Below, piece by piece: positions 48,389 to 55,889 of a DNA stretch of 58,367 nucleotides. The position numbers were made by a program, and so were the translations under genes. Below the pieces are notes generated by a model that did not search any database, was not told the DNA's origin, and was given only the letters and a program-made list of their open reading frames with translations. Position 1 is the stretch's first letter; each line of letters starts with the position of its first letter. The DNA is from Candidatus Auribacterota bacterium (lineage in GTDB: Bacteria; Auribacterota; Tritonobacteria; UBA1439): NCBI GenBank assembly GCA_026392035.1, contig JAPLCX010000047.1, positions 1 through 58,367 on the forward strand. The letters are read 5' to 3'.

Positions 48389-48991
48389 TTACTCGCGCAG
48401 CACCATGAGCACGTCTGAGGACCATTCCGCTTCTGGCCAGTCTGGCAACACCATGCCCTCTTTGAGGGGCTGTACGGGCTTTCCGAGGGCAACGATCTCA
48501 AACTCCTTTCCTGAATCGGTATTCCCCGATCTGCCCAGGTAGACCTTACACCGCCAGTTACCTGCGCGACTCACGTTCGCGGCTGCTTGAACCCAGTATG
48601 CACTGACGTCCAAAGGGTGCACGACAAGCCAGACCTCTATACCAGGGTCGGAGATAGTTCCAGCCACATATCCTTCTTGGGGCATCCTTGTGCCTTGCGG
48701 GGGTTCCCGGATGACTACGTCGCCACTGACGTTGCGCGGAGTCCTCCGTGCGGTCTCGCGAGCCGGCGGCGCAATAAGAAGTGTGCTGATTGTCTCCTTC
48801 TGCTCCGTATCACGATGCTGCAGGCGTGCCACTTCGGCCAATGTCTGCCAGACCGTCAGGATGACCACTGCCAAACCGCCAACAAGCAAACACCAACCGA
48901 CACGTTTGAGCCGAGTGTGCCCCAGAATCGCACCGCCGACCGCCATCAAGGCGGACCCGATGGCCTGAAGTTGGGTCAACGCGGAATGCAC
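48389..48991 (-). CDS. membrane-anchored paralog of the exported beta-domain protein
   Basis: A 200-residue protein with two hydrophobic helices at the N-terminus (about 7-24 and 31-50), then a linker and a C-terminal domain (about 105-200). That domain closely parallels the neighbouring protein: 'VVHPLDVSAYWVQ', 'KVYLGRSGNTDSGKEFEIVA', 'VLPDWPEAEWSSDV'. Start is GTG 48991 with AAGGAG seven bases upstream, placed inside the end of the upstream gene, so translation is coupled. Possibly a surface or periplasmic binding module held in the membrane. No family recognised. Confidence 0.65.
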   Translation of the reverse strand: MHSALTQLQAIGSALMAVGGAILGHTRLKRVGWCLLVGGLAVVILTVWQTLAEVARLQHRDTEQKETISTLLIAPPARETARRTPRNVSGDVVIREPPQGTRMPQEGYVAGTISDPGIEVWLVVHPLDVSAYWVQAAANVSRAGNWRCKVYLGRSGNTDSGKEFEIVALGKPVQPLKEGMVLPDWPEAEWSSDVLMVLRE

Positions 48992-48994
48992 GCA

Positions 48995-49399
48995 TCATCT
49001 CCTTATCACTTCAACGACGCCTGACTTGTGTTTGGCCTTCGGCCAGTCGCTGAGAACACGTCCTTCTTCCAGATTCGTTTCGGGGTCGGCAAAGGCCATG
49101 ATCTCAAAATGCTTACCGACATCTATGTCTCCCGGCCTTCCGATATAGATTTGGACCTTCCAGGTTCCATCAGTCTTGACGCTCACATTCGGTTGAACCC
49201 AATAGTCGCCTGTCTCCATAGGGTGAACAACCACTTTGACAACCGCCGTTGTGTTGGAAACAGCCCCTTCAACAAGCGGACGTTCGTCAACTTTCGTTTC
49301 ATTGCCCGGCTTCGTTATGGATATCGGTGCCTTTTCTGCTTCGGCGTACGCAACGGACGCAGCAACGACACATGCAAACAACGTAACAAGGGTTTTCAT
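48995..49399 (-). CDS. small exported beta-domain protein
   Basis: About 134 residues. Start at ATG 49399 (MKTLVTLFACVVAASVAYA), preferred over GTG 49405 because AGAGGA sits eight bases before it. After the signal peptide, residues about 25-134 form one domain with 'VVHPMETGDYWVQPNV', 'KVQIYIGRPGDIDVGKHFEI' and 'VLSDWPKAKHKSGVV'. The domain is shared with the membrane-anchored protein encoded three bases downstream, so this is a tandem duplication with different localisation. The fold looks like an Ig/Big-type sandwich but this is a guess. Confidence 0.65.
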   Translation of the reverse strand: MKTLVTLFACVVAASVAYAEAEKAPISITKPGNETKVDERPLVEGAVSNTTAVVKVVVHPMETGDYWVQPNVSVKTDGTWKVQIYIGRPGDIDVGKHFEIMAFADPETNLEEGRVLSDWPKAKHKSGVVEVIRR

Positions 49400-49405
49400 C
49401 TGCAC

Positions 49406-49758
49406 ATTCCTCTCTTCTTAGTATCCGGTCCTGTCTCCTCTCGCACTTCCGTTCATCGCGGTCACTTGTTCATGGGATACCTCCTTTTTTACCTCCTCGT
49501 TGCGGCCAACTTGTTATTCTACACAAATCTCCGTTTGCCGGGGCACCCGAGTCCCCTACGCCCAGAGCATATTGTCTACGAGAGGTGCTGTCAAGCTTTT
49601 CTTGTTCGCGGGACGAAGAATCTTGACGGGAGGCGGTCAGGCGGCTACCATAACACTGGAAATTCCGTGGTTATGGTGATTTTGGTATAACACGGGAACT
49701 TCGTTATGACTGATGCCGGCGACCGATTGTATAGTCGTGCAGCATCAATCAGACCTTC
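49406..49758. other. non-coding gap upstream of cassette cluster
   Basis: About 350 bases with no convincing gene on either strand. It should hold the promoter for the 49399-48389 pair. No attI site, integrase or further attC was recognised. Confidence 0.5.
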
Positions 49759-50008
49759 ACTATACACTGACAAGTTTGTTGTGAATCTGTTTCACCCGTT
49801 TCGCCAATCTTCGGTCTTTTAACATCTGCTTCTGAAGGGGCATATGATTATTCGTCACCGCAGCTCCGCTTCCTGTCCTTGTCGTCCCGGAATATCTCCC
49901 CCCGCTCGTTCCCGCGGATTGTAACGTGGTACCATGCCCCGAATATTCAATCCTCAGTGGTCTTGCCATGCTCGCACTACATCAACTATGCTCCTCTCAG
50001 TGTATAGT
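49759..50008. repeat. 12-base inverted repeats around the RAYT remnant
   Basis: ACTATACACTGA at 49759-49770 and its exact inverse TCAGTGTATAGT at 49997-50008 enclose the transposase remnant. They may be ends of a decayed element. Confidence 0.6.
49760..49969 (-). pseudogene. remnant of REP-associated tyrosine (Y1) transposase
   Basis: The frame opens with MARPLRIEYSG, the characteristic start of RAYT/IS200-like Y1 transposases. The next family residues are found only after a one-base frameshift, where the DNA reads AWYHVTIRGNERGEIFRDDK. After that the sequence jumps to 'KDRRLAKRVKQIHNKLV', like the family's C-terminal helix. The catalytic HUH and Tyr region is missing. It is therefore a frameshifted, internally deleted relic. 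Flanking 12-base inverted repeats may be its former ends. Confidence 0.72.
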
Positions 50009-50147
50009 ATAAAGGTTTGAACCTGATTTTTTCTCCGCCGCCGGTTCTTCCTTGTGAGGTGAGCACATAATGTTTTACACTAGCATCTAATAAGCTTCAG
50101 CAATACTTCAACCGTCTGTTATACGTCTGCGAGAGAGGGTTCATATC

Positions 50148-51065
50148 ATGCGTGTGTGCGCGATAGACATAGGATCAAATTCTGTCCGCTGCCTTATCGC
50201 GGACGTCGCGCGCGGGGGGCGTATTTCCCCGGTCGAGCGCGGCATCGAGATCACGCGGCTGGGCGGGGGGATGGGGAGGAGCCCGCTGATCTCTCCCGAT
50301 GCGGCTGAGAGAACCGCTGCCGCGGTGGAGCGATACGTCGGACTGGGCAGGCGCGCCCGGGCAGAGCGCTTCCTTCTCTTCGGCACCGCCATCCTGCGCG
50401 AGGCTGAGAATGCCAAATCATTCATAGACAGGGTCAAGGAGAGAACCGGCCAGGGCGTCAGGATCCTGAGCGGTATCGAGGAGGCGGCGCTCGCCTATCG
50501 CGGTGTCACCCGGACGATCCCACCCCTACCCAAGAACGCGCTGGTCATCGACATCGGCGGCGGGAGCGTGGAGTTCATCATTCCATCCGCAAAGGGGGAA
50601 CCTGTGTTCAGAAGCGCTGCCCTCGGCTGCGTGAGGATGACGGAGCTGTTCCTCACTTCCGATCCTCCACCAGAAAGCGAGAGAAGATCACTGCGGGAAT
50701 GCATCGCTCGCACGCTTGATCGAGAGATGCCCAAAGGCGACGCTCCTACAGCGAGGCTCATCGGCGCCGGCGGCACGATCACCACCGCGGCCGCGCTCAC
50801 GCTCGGCCTCGCACGCTATGAGCCTGAGAAAATCCACGGCTGCGTGGTATCGCTCGCACAGGTCGCGGGGCTCATCGCAAAACTCTCCGGGATGCCGCTC
50901 GACGCGCGGAGGAAAATGCCAGGGCTTGAAGAAAAAAGGGCCGACATCATCGTCGCAGGTCTCATTGTCCTCCGGGGCATCATGGAGTTCTACGAATTCA
51001 GAGAGATCACCGTGAGCGATGAGGGGATTCTCCATGGCGCTGTCATGGAACTCGCCGAGGGGTGA
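50148..51065 (+). CDS. Ppx/GppA exopolyphosphatase family protein
   Basis: A 305-residue ASKHA-fold phosphatase cutting polyphosphate or pppGpp. It has 'CAIDIGSNSVRCLIADV' (phosphate 1), 'VIDIGGGSVEFII' (phosphate 2), 'GAGGTITTAAAL' (adenosine-like loop) and 'SDEGILHGAV' near the end. At about 300 residues it matches the short Ppx2-like form. It is one of three plus-strand genes and converges with the rhomboid gene, with 25 bases between the stops. Stress or (p)ppGpp link is by family only. Confidence 0.9.
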   Translation: MRVCAIDIGSNSVRCLIADVARGGRISPVERGIEITRLGGGMGRSPLISPDAAERTAAAVERYVGLGRRARAERFLLFGTAILREAENAKSFIDRVKERTGQGVRILSGIEEAALAYRGVTRTIPPLPKNALVIDIGGGSVEFIIPSAKGEPVFRSAALGCVRMTELFLTSDPPPESERRSLRECIARTLDREMPKGDAPTARLIGAGGTITTAAALTLGLARYEPEKIHGCVVSLAQVAGLIAKLSGMPLDARRKMPGLEEKRADIIVAGLIVLRGIMEFYEFREITVSDEGILHGAVMELAEG

Positions 51066-51090
51066 CAGGCTTCGCCACACGGGCTACCGC

Positions 51091-51882
51091 TCACCGGCCG
51101 TAACGTCCCCGGCTCCGGGGGCTGTACTTGACGAATCTCCTGACGAGGAAGAGCCCCGCGATAAACCCGCCAATGTGGGCGAACCACGCGACGTCTCCTC
51201 CGCTCCTGGCCATGAGGAGCTGCATCAGAAACCAGATCCCGAGAAATACCACCGCGGGGAGCTCCACGAAGGTGAAATAGAAAAAGAGCGGGACGAGCGT
51301 CAGGATGCGCGCGCGCGGATAGAGCACCAGGTATGCCCCCATGACGCCGGCGATCGCGCCGCTCGCTCCTATCGTGGGGATCTGGGAGTTGAGATTGGTG
51401 ACCACATGGATGAGGGCAGCGGCCGCGCCGCAGATCAGGTAAAAGAAGAGGAAGCGGATATGGCCCATCGCATCTTCCACGTTATTGCCGAAGACCCAGA
51501 GGAAGAGCATATTGAATCCAAGGTGGATGACACTGCCGTGCATGAAGATGGAGAGGATTATAGGGAGATAGAGGATCCTGATTGCTTCACCGAAGCCGCG
51601 CACGGGCTCGCTGACGACCCGAAGCCGCGCTTCATCAGGCCACCCGAACGAGGAGAGGGGATGCGGAAGGCGCGAGGGATGCGGGGTAAGTTTCACGCCA
51701 TGCGCAATCTCAAAGGGGATGAGGCCGTGGCGGTACACGAACGACTGAGCGGCAAAGGGGCCCTCGCTCACTCCGAGTACAAGCTGATAGACGAAGACGA
51801 TGACGCAGATGGCCACGAGTGCAACGGTCACCAACGGCGTGGCGGAAGCGGGATTGATGTCGCGGATGGGAAGCATGGGCAA
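51091..51882 (-). CDS. rhomboid family intramembrane serine protease
   Basis: A 263-residue membrane protease, second in the window. It has 'IFMHGSVIHLGFNMLFLWVFG', the active Ser in 'IGASGAIAGVMGAYL', and the catalytic His in 'FAHIGGFIAGLFLVR', with about six transmembrane helices. The long loop after helix 1 (about 55-100) is typical of this branch. The ATG follows argF's 3' palindromic element. Substrates unknown. Confidence 0.9.
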   Translation of the reverse strand: MPMLPIRDINPASATPLVTVALVAICVIVFVYQLVLGVSEGPFAAQSFVYRHGLIPFEIAHGVKLTPHPSRLPHPLSSFGWPDEARLRVVSEPVRGFGEAIRILYLPIILSIFMHGSVIHLGFNMLFLWVFGNNVEDAMGHIRFLFFYLICGAAAALIHVVTNLNSQIPTIGASGAIAGVMGAYLVLYPRARILTLVPLFFYFTFVELPAVVFLGIWFLMQLLMARSGGDVAWFAHIGGFIAGLFLVRRFVKYSPRSRGRYGR

Positions 51883-51886
51883 AACA

Positions 51887-51998
51887 GCCTAAAGTTGAAA
51901 GTGTAAAGTTTAAGGATTTTTCAATGTCACCAATAAACTTTTCACCCTAATATGGCTTTGGACGCTTTAAACTTTCAACCTTACACTTTCGACTGTAG
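51887..51998. repeat. palindromic 3' element, argF copy
   Basis: About 110 bases running from CCTAAAGTTGAAAGTGTAAA to TTCAACCTTACACTTTCGAC, inverted relative to each other. On the minus strand it begins CTACAGTCGAAAGTGTAAGG and supplies the last codons and stop of argF. The same element ends the carbamoyltransferase gene at 55890. Confidence 0.8.
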
Positions 51999-52919
51999 TA
52001 AGAGCGCCATGATCCCCTTCTGCACATGGAGGCGGTTTTCGGCCTGGTCGAAGATTATGGAAGCGGGGCCGTCGAGCACCTCATCCGTCGCCTCCTCGCC
52101 TCTGTGGGCCGGGAGGCAGTGCATCACCCTGGCACCCTTCTTGGCCTTTGACATGAGCCGCCCATTCACCCGGAATGGCTCGAAGATCTTCAGCCTCTTC
52201 TCGCGTTCTTTCTCCTGTCCCATGCTCGCCCAGACATCGGTATAGATGATATCGGCATCCGACACCGCCTTCGCCGGATCCCTTTCAATACATAGTTTCG
52301 CTCCCGCTCTTTTCGCCGCCGCCCAGATCTCCCTGTCCGGCTCGAATCCCGTGGGGGAACAGATAGTAAACGTGAAATCGAGTTTCGCGGCGGCCTCCAC
52401 CCAGGAGTTTGCCACGTTGTTGCCGTCACCGATGAACGTGACCTTGATATCGTCGAGGCGCGGAGCGTTCACGTCCCTGTGGAAATGCTCCAGCACCGTG
52501 TAGATATCGCCGAGCACCTGGCACGGGTGGAGGAGGTCCGTGAGGCCGTTGATCACCGGGATTGAGGCGTGGTTGGCAAGTTCGATCACATCCTGATGGC
52601 TGAAGGTCCGTATCATGATCCCGTTCAGGTAGCGGGACAGGGTCCTCGCGGTATCAGCGATGGTTTCTCCCCGGCCGAGTTGAAGGTCGCCCGCGCCGAG
52701 ATAGAGGGCGTGTCCGCCGAGCTGGAACATCCCCACCTCGAATGAAACCCTCGTGCGCGTGGACGGCTTATGGAAAATCATGCCGAGGGTCTTCCCCGCG
52801 AGCACGGGGGTGGGCGTGCCCCTCTTCAGCTTATCCTTGAGCTCTTTTGTCCTGGAAAAGATTTCCAATATCTCTCCCCTATCGAGTGCGTCAATGCTGA
52901 TCAGGTCCTTACTCTTCAT
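51981..52919 (-). CDS. argF: ornithine carbamoyltransferase
   Basis: A 312-residue enzyme starting at ATG 52919, with GGAGG five bases upstream. It makes citrulline from ornithine and carbamoyl phosphate (arginine synthesis, or the reverse in catabolism). It has carbamoyl-phosphate sites 'STRTR' (about 53-57), 'LLHPCQ' and 'HCLPAHRGEE', and the ornithine loop 'TDVWASMGQ' (D-x-x-x-SMG). These classical motifs mark the canonical ornithine type, unlike the two paralogs at 55890 and 57032. The last residues 'LQSKV' and stop lie in a palindromic repeat. Without other arginine genes here the direction is uncertain. Confidence 0.93.
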   Translation of the reverse strand: MKSKDLISIDALDRGEILEIFSRTKELKDKLKRGTPTPVLAGKTLGMIFHKPSTRTRVSFEVGMFQLGGHALYLGAGDLQLGRGETIADTARTLSRYLNGIMIRTFSHQDVIELANHASIPVINGLTDLLHPCQVLGDIYTVLEHFHRDVNAPRLDDIKVTFIGDGNNVANSWVEAAAKLDFTFTICSPTGFEPDREIWAAAKRAGAKLCIERDPAKAVSDADIIYTDVWASMGQEKEREKRLKIFEPFRVNGRLMSKAKKGARVMHCLPAHRGEEATDEVLDGPASIIFDQAENRLHVQKGIMALLLQSKV

Positions 52920-52947
52920 TGATTCCTCCATAACAACGTTAAATTCT

Positions 52948-53124
52948 CACCACGGAGGCACGGAGGGCACGGAGATCTTTAAAACAGCAACAACAGTTTC
53001 GCGTTTCTGGTTTCCAGGGCAAGAAATAATCCGTGTTTACCTGCGGTTAAAATTAATCCGCGAAATCAGCGTCATCCGCGGTTAAACTCTTGAGTTTCTC
53101 CGTGCCCTCCGTGCCTCCGTGGTG
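52948..53124. repeat. 27-base perfect inverted repeat (CACGGAGG words)
   Basis: The arms at 52948-52974 and 53098-53124 are exact inverse copies built from CACGGAGGCACGGAG-type words. The loop holds further CCGCG and GGTTAA dyads. It fills the gap between thrC and argF. Confidence 0.85.
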
Positions 53125-53135
53125 AAAATATATTT

Positions 53136-54374
53136 TTATTCGATGCCGGCACCGCCGATGGCCTTCTTCAGGCTGTCCAGATCGGGCTCGATGGAGATTG
53201 TCCGGCCGGCGATCTTCATGGCGGTATCGACATCCTTGAGCCCGTTCCCCGTGATCAGGCATACGATCCTCTCCGATCCCGACAAATCCCCCTTGGCGAT
53301 GAGCTTCTTCAATCCCGCCACACTCGTCGCGCCCGCGGGCTCGGCAAATATGCCGCACGTCCGGGCGAGCAGCGGTATTGTGTCTAGAATCTCCTCGTCG
53401 CGCACCGTGACGGCCATGCCCTCCGATTCCCTCACCGCGCGCACCGCCATATCACCGTCCCTCGGGAGGTCAACGGATATGCTGTCGGCGATCGTCGTCG
53501 CCTTCACCGGGCGGATGACGCCGTCGCCATTCACCGCGTCCGCCACGGCGCTGCTCTTCTCGGACTGGACGGCGACGAGCTTTGGCATGCTATGGATCAG
53601 TCCCACACCCTGCAGGTCCCTGAATCCCTTCCATATGCCACTGATGATGTTCCCGTCGCCGACAGGCACAAATACGAGATCGGGAACCTCCCAGTTCAAC
53701 TGCTCGCATATCTCGAATGAGCAGCTCTTCTTCCCCTCGCGCGTGTAGGGATTGTAGCCGGTGTTCCGGTTGTACCACCCGTACTCCTCTGCCGCCTCGA
53801 GGCATAGATCGAAGGCGTCATCGTAGGAGCCCTTCACGGCGAATACCTTTGCGCCGAAGATGAGGAGCTGGGCGATCTTGGCCTTCGGGGCCGTCTCGGG
53901 GACAAAGATGATCGGGCTCAGGCCGATGCTCGCGCAGAGGCACGCGGTTGACGATGCCGCGTTGCCTGTCGAGGCGCCGCATATTTTGTTGAAGCCGAGA
54001 TCGAGGGCCTTCGCAATGGCCACCGAGCTGGCCCTGTCCTTAAATGACGCGCTCGGGTTCCTCCCGTCATCCTTGAGGAAAAGTGTCTTGATCCCAAGCC
54101 GACTGGCGAGTGCTTCAGCCCGGTAGAGGGGGCTCCACCCGATTGCGAGCGGCATGATCGTGGAATGGTCTTCCAGGGGATAGAGATCCCAGTAGCGCCA
54201 GACTGAGAAATCGGTATTCGCCGCCAGGGTCTCGCGCGTGAGCCTTTTGCGGATGGCGGCGTAGTCATACACGACATCGAGGTTCTTCCCGCAGCGGTCG
54301 CACACGTAGCGCATGCCGCGGGCCTCAAACTCCCGCCCGCAGCCGGTGCACTTCAATCCGAGAACGTGGTGCAT
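53136..54374 (-). CDS. thrC: threonine synthase
   Basis: A 412-residue PLP fold-type II enzyme converting O-phosphohomoserine to threonine. An N-terminal zinc ribbon (Cys9, 12, 25, 28) leads into the catalytic domain, with the Schiff-base Lys112 in 'NPSASFKDRASS' and 'GASTGNAASSTACLC' binding the cofactor phosphate. The ribbon-bearing form is common in archaea and many bacteria. Its place between carbamate kinase and argF is unusual. A related PLP lyase role (as for YgeX in the E. coli ygeW locus) cannot be excluded, but motifs favour threonine synthase. Confidence 0.85.
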   Translation of the reverse strand: MHHVLGLKCTGCGREFEARGMRYVCDRCGKNLDVVYDYAAIRKRLTRETLAANTDFSVWRYWDLYPLEDHSTIMPLAIGWSPLYRAEALASRLGIKTLFLKDDGRNPSASFKDRASSVAIAKALDLGFNKICGASTGNAASSTACLCASIGLSPIIFVPETAPKAKIAQLLIFGAKVFAVKGSYDDAFDLCLEAAEEYGWYNRNTGYNPYTREGKKSCSFEICEQLNWEVPDLVFVPVGDGNIISGIWKGFRDLQGVGLIHSMPKLVAVQSEKSSAVADAVNGDGVIRPVKATTIADSISVDLPRDGDMAVRAVRESEGMAVTVRDEEILDTIPLLARTCGIFAEPAGATSVAGLKKLIAKGDLSGSERIVCLITGNGLKDVDTAMKIAGRTISIEPDLDSLKKAIGGAGIE

Positions 54375-54458
54375 TGCTCTCCAGAAATAGATGAGGGCTG
54401 AGCGTCGCGGGCTGAGAGAATACGCGCTATCAGACGCTCAACCCTCGACCACTACACG

Positions 54459-55430
54459 CTATCCGTTCACGGGGTCGGGGACAATCCGGGTCCCCGCCTT
54501 CCCTAGGAGGGCATCGATCGCCTTATCCAGGCTGGTGATGATGGCGCACTGGCCGCCCCACTCCATGAATCGTATGCACGCGAGCACCTTGGGCCCCATG
54601 CTGCCCGCCTTGAAATGACCCTCCTTGTGGAGCTTCTTTATCTCCGAGAGGGTGACGCTCCTTACCGGTTTTTCCTGAGGGGTTCCGAAGTTGATCCGCG
54701 CGGCGTCCACGTCGGTGAGGATGAGGAAGATGTCAGCCCCGACGACCTCGGCGAGCCGCTCGCCGGCCTTGTCCTTGTCTATGACGGCCGCGGTCCCCCT
54801 CAGGTTATCGTTCTTGTCATACACCACGGGGACACCGCCGCCGCCCGAGGCAATGACGACGATCCCAGAATCCACCATGCGCCGTATGGCGACGTACTCC
54901 ATGTTTCTGATCGGGTCTGGAGACGCCACGACGCGCCGGAACCGTTTCGCGACACTCTTTGGCTTGACTTCCTTGATGACGTAGTCAGGGCGCTCCTTTT
55001 TGATCCTCGCGGCCTCCTCCTCTGCATAGAACGGGCCGACCGGCTTGCTGGGGTCCTGGTAGTCCGGGTCGTCCTCGCTCACGAGCACCTGGTTCACGAT
55101 GGACACCACGGGGAGCGGCAGCTTCTCTTTCCAGAGCATGTTCTGCATGGTCTGCTGGAACATGTATCCGATCTGCCCCTGCGTCATCGCGCCGACGATG
55201 TCGAGCGGCTGGGCGGGCACTTCGCCGGTCGCCGCTTCCTGCTGGAGGAGCAGATTCCCCGCCTGCGGGCCGTTGCCATGGGTGATCACGAGCCGGTGAC
55301 CGTACTTCAGCATGCTCACGAGCTGCGTGCTGGTGATCTCGACGTTCCTGAGCTGATCCTCGGCCGTGCCCTTCTCATCGGCCTGTTTGATCGCGTTGCC
55401 TCCCAGCGCCACCACAATCACTTTTCTCAT
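54459..55430 (-). CDS. arcC: carbamate kinase
   Basis: A 323-residue amino-acid-kinase-fold enzyme catalysing carbamoyl phosphate + ADP to ATP + carbamate. It has 'VVALGGNAIKQ' at the N-terminus, 'LVITHGNGPQAGNLL' near residue 50, and 'VIASGGGGVPVV' and 'IDKDKAGERLAEVV' further on. AGGAGG lies upstream of the ATG. Together with carbamoyltransferases this enables ATP gain from carbamoyl-compound breakdown. No arginine deiminase (arcA) is present in the window. Confidence 0.94.
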   Translation of the reverse strand: MRKVIVVALGGNAIKQADEKGTAEDQLRNVEITSTQLVSMLKYGHRLVITHGNGPQAGNLLLQQEAATGEVPAQPLDIVGAMTQGQIGYMFQQTMQNMLWKEKLPLPVVSIVNQVLVSEDDPDYQDPSKPVGPFYAEEEAARIKKERPDYVIKEVKPKSVAKRFRRVVASPDPIRNMEYVAIRRMVDSGIVVIASGGGGVPVVYDKNDNLRGTAAVIDKDKAGERLAEVVGADIFLILTDVDAARINFGTPQEKPVRSVTLSEIKKLHKEGHFKAGSMGPKVLACIRFMEWGGQCAIITSLDKAIDALLGKAGTRIVPDPVNG

Positions 55431-55503
55431 CTTTGAACATACCTCCTTTTATTTCATTCTCATATTACTCAACACAGAGAGGGTTCCCAGGTCATGCGTT
55501 CCC

Positions 55504-55782
55504 TCAGTGCCCCGGGGGAGGCCGGTCACCGGGAAGGGCAGTTTTTCTCTTCTGCATGCGGGAGGAGATTGCCCAGCTCCCGCACACAAGGACAATGGAT
55601 GCCACCACAAAGCTCACGATCTGTATCGACAACCTGAAGCGCAAAATCGCCTCCACCAGCGCGAGCAACGCGGCGAGGCCGAGATAGAACAGATATGAAC
55701 CCATCTTCATCCACGCGCCCAGCATCAAAATGACGACCACAATGCTCCACGCGAGCCAGTGCTGCACCATATAAGGATCCAT
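55504..55782 (-). CDS. short NfeD-like membrane protein
   Basis: A 92-residue protein with three hydrophobic segments (about 8-24, 29-46, 50-70) patterned like the membrane part of NfeD/YbbK proteins: 'WLAWSIVVVILMLGAWM', 'YLFYLGLAALLALVEAIL'. The OB-fold that usually follows is absent; instead a short basic tail ends the protein. It lies between carbamate kinase and the second carbamoyltransferase gene in the same direction. Role unknown. Confidence 0.6.
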   Translation of the reverse strand: MDPYMVQHWLAWSIVVVILMLGAWMKMGSYLFYLGLAALLALVEAILRFRLSIQIVSFVVASIVLVCGSWAISSRMQKRKTALPGDRPPPGH

Positions 55783-55810
55783 ATCAGTTTCCCCGGACGC
55801 ACCTAAACAC

Positions 55811-55889
55811 GGCCTAAAGTTGAAAGCTTAAGGTATAAAGACATCTAGGTTTATTCTTTAAACCTTCAACCTTACACTTTCAACTGTAG
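55811..55889. repeat. palindromic 3' element, second carbamoyltransferase copy
   Basis: About 79 bases, on the minus strand starting CTACAGTTGAAAGTGTAAGG right after the TGA stop and ending with the inverted CTTTCAACTTTAGGC. It matches the element at 51887-51998 at both ends, with a shorter, different middle. Confidence 0.8.

Noticed and set aside
49028-49690. 220-codon plus-strand ORF
   Set aside because: Mostly antisense to the exported protein gene with signal peptide; no start signal or family pattern.
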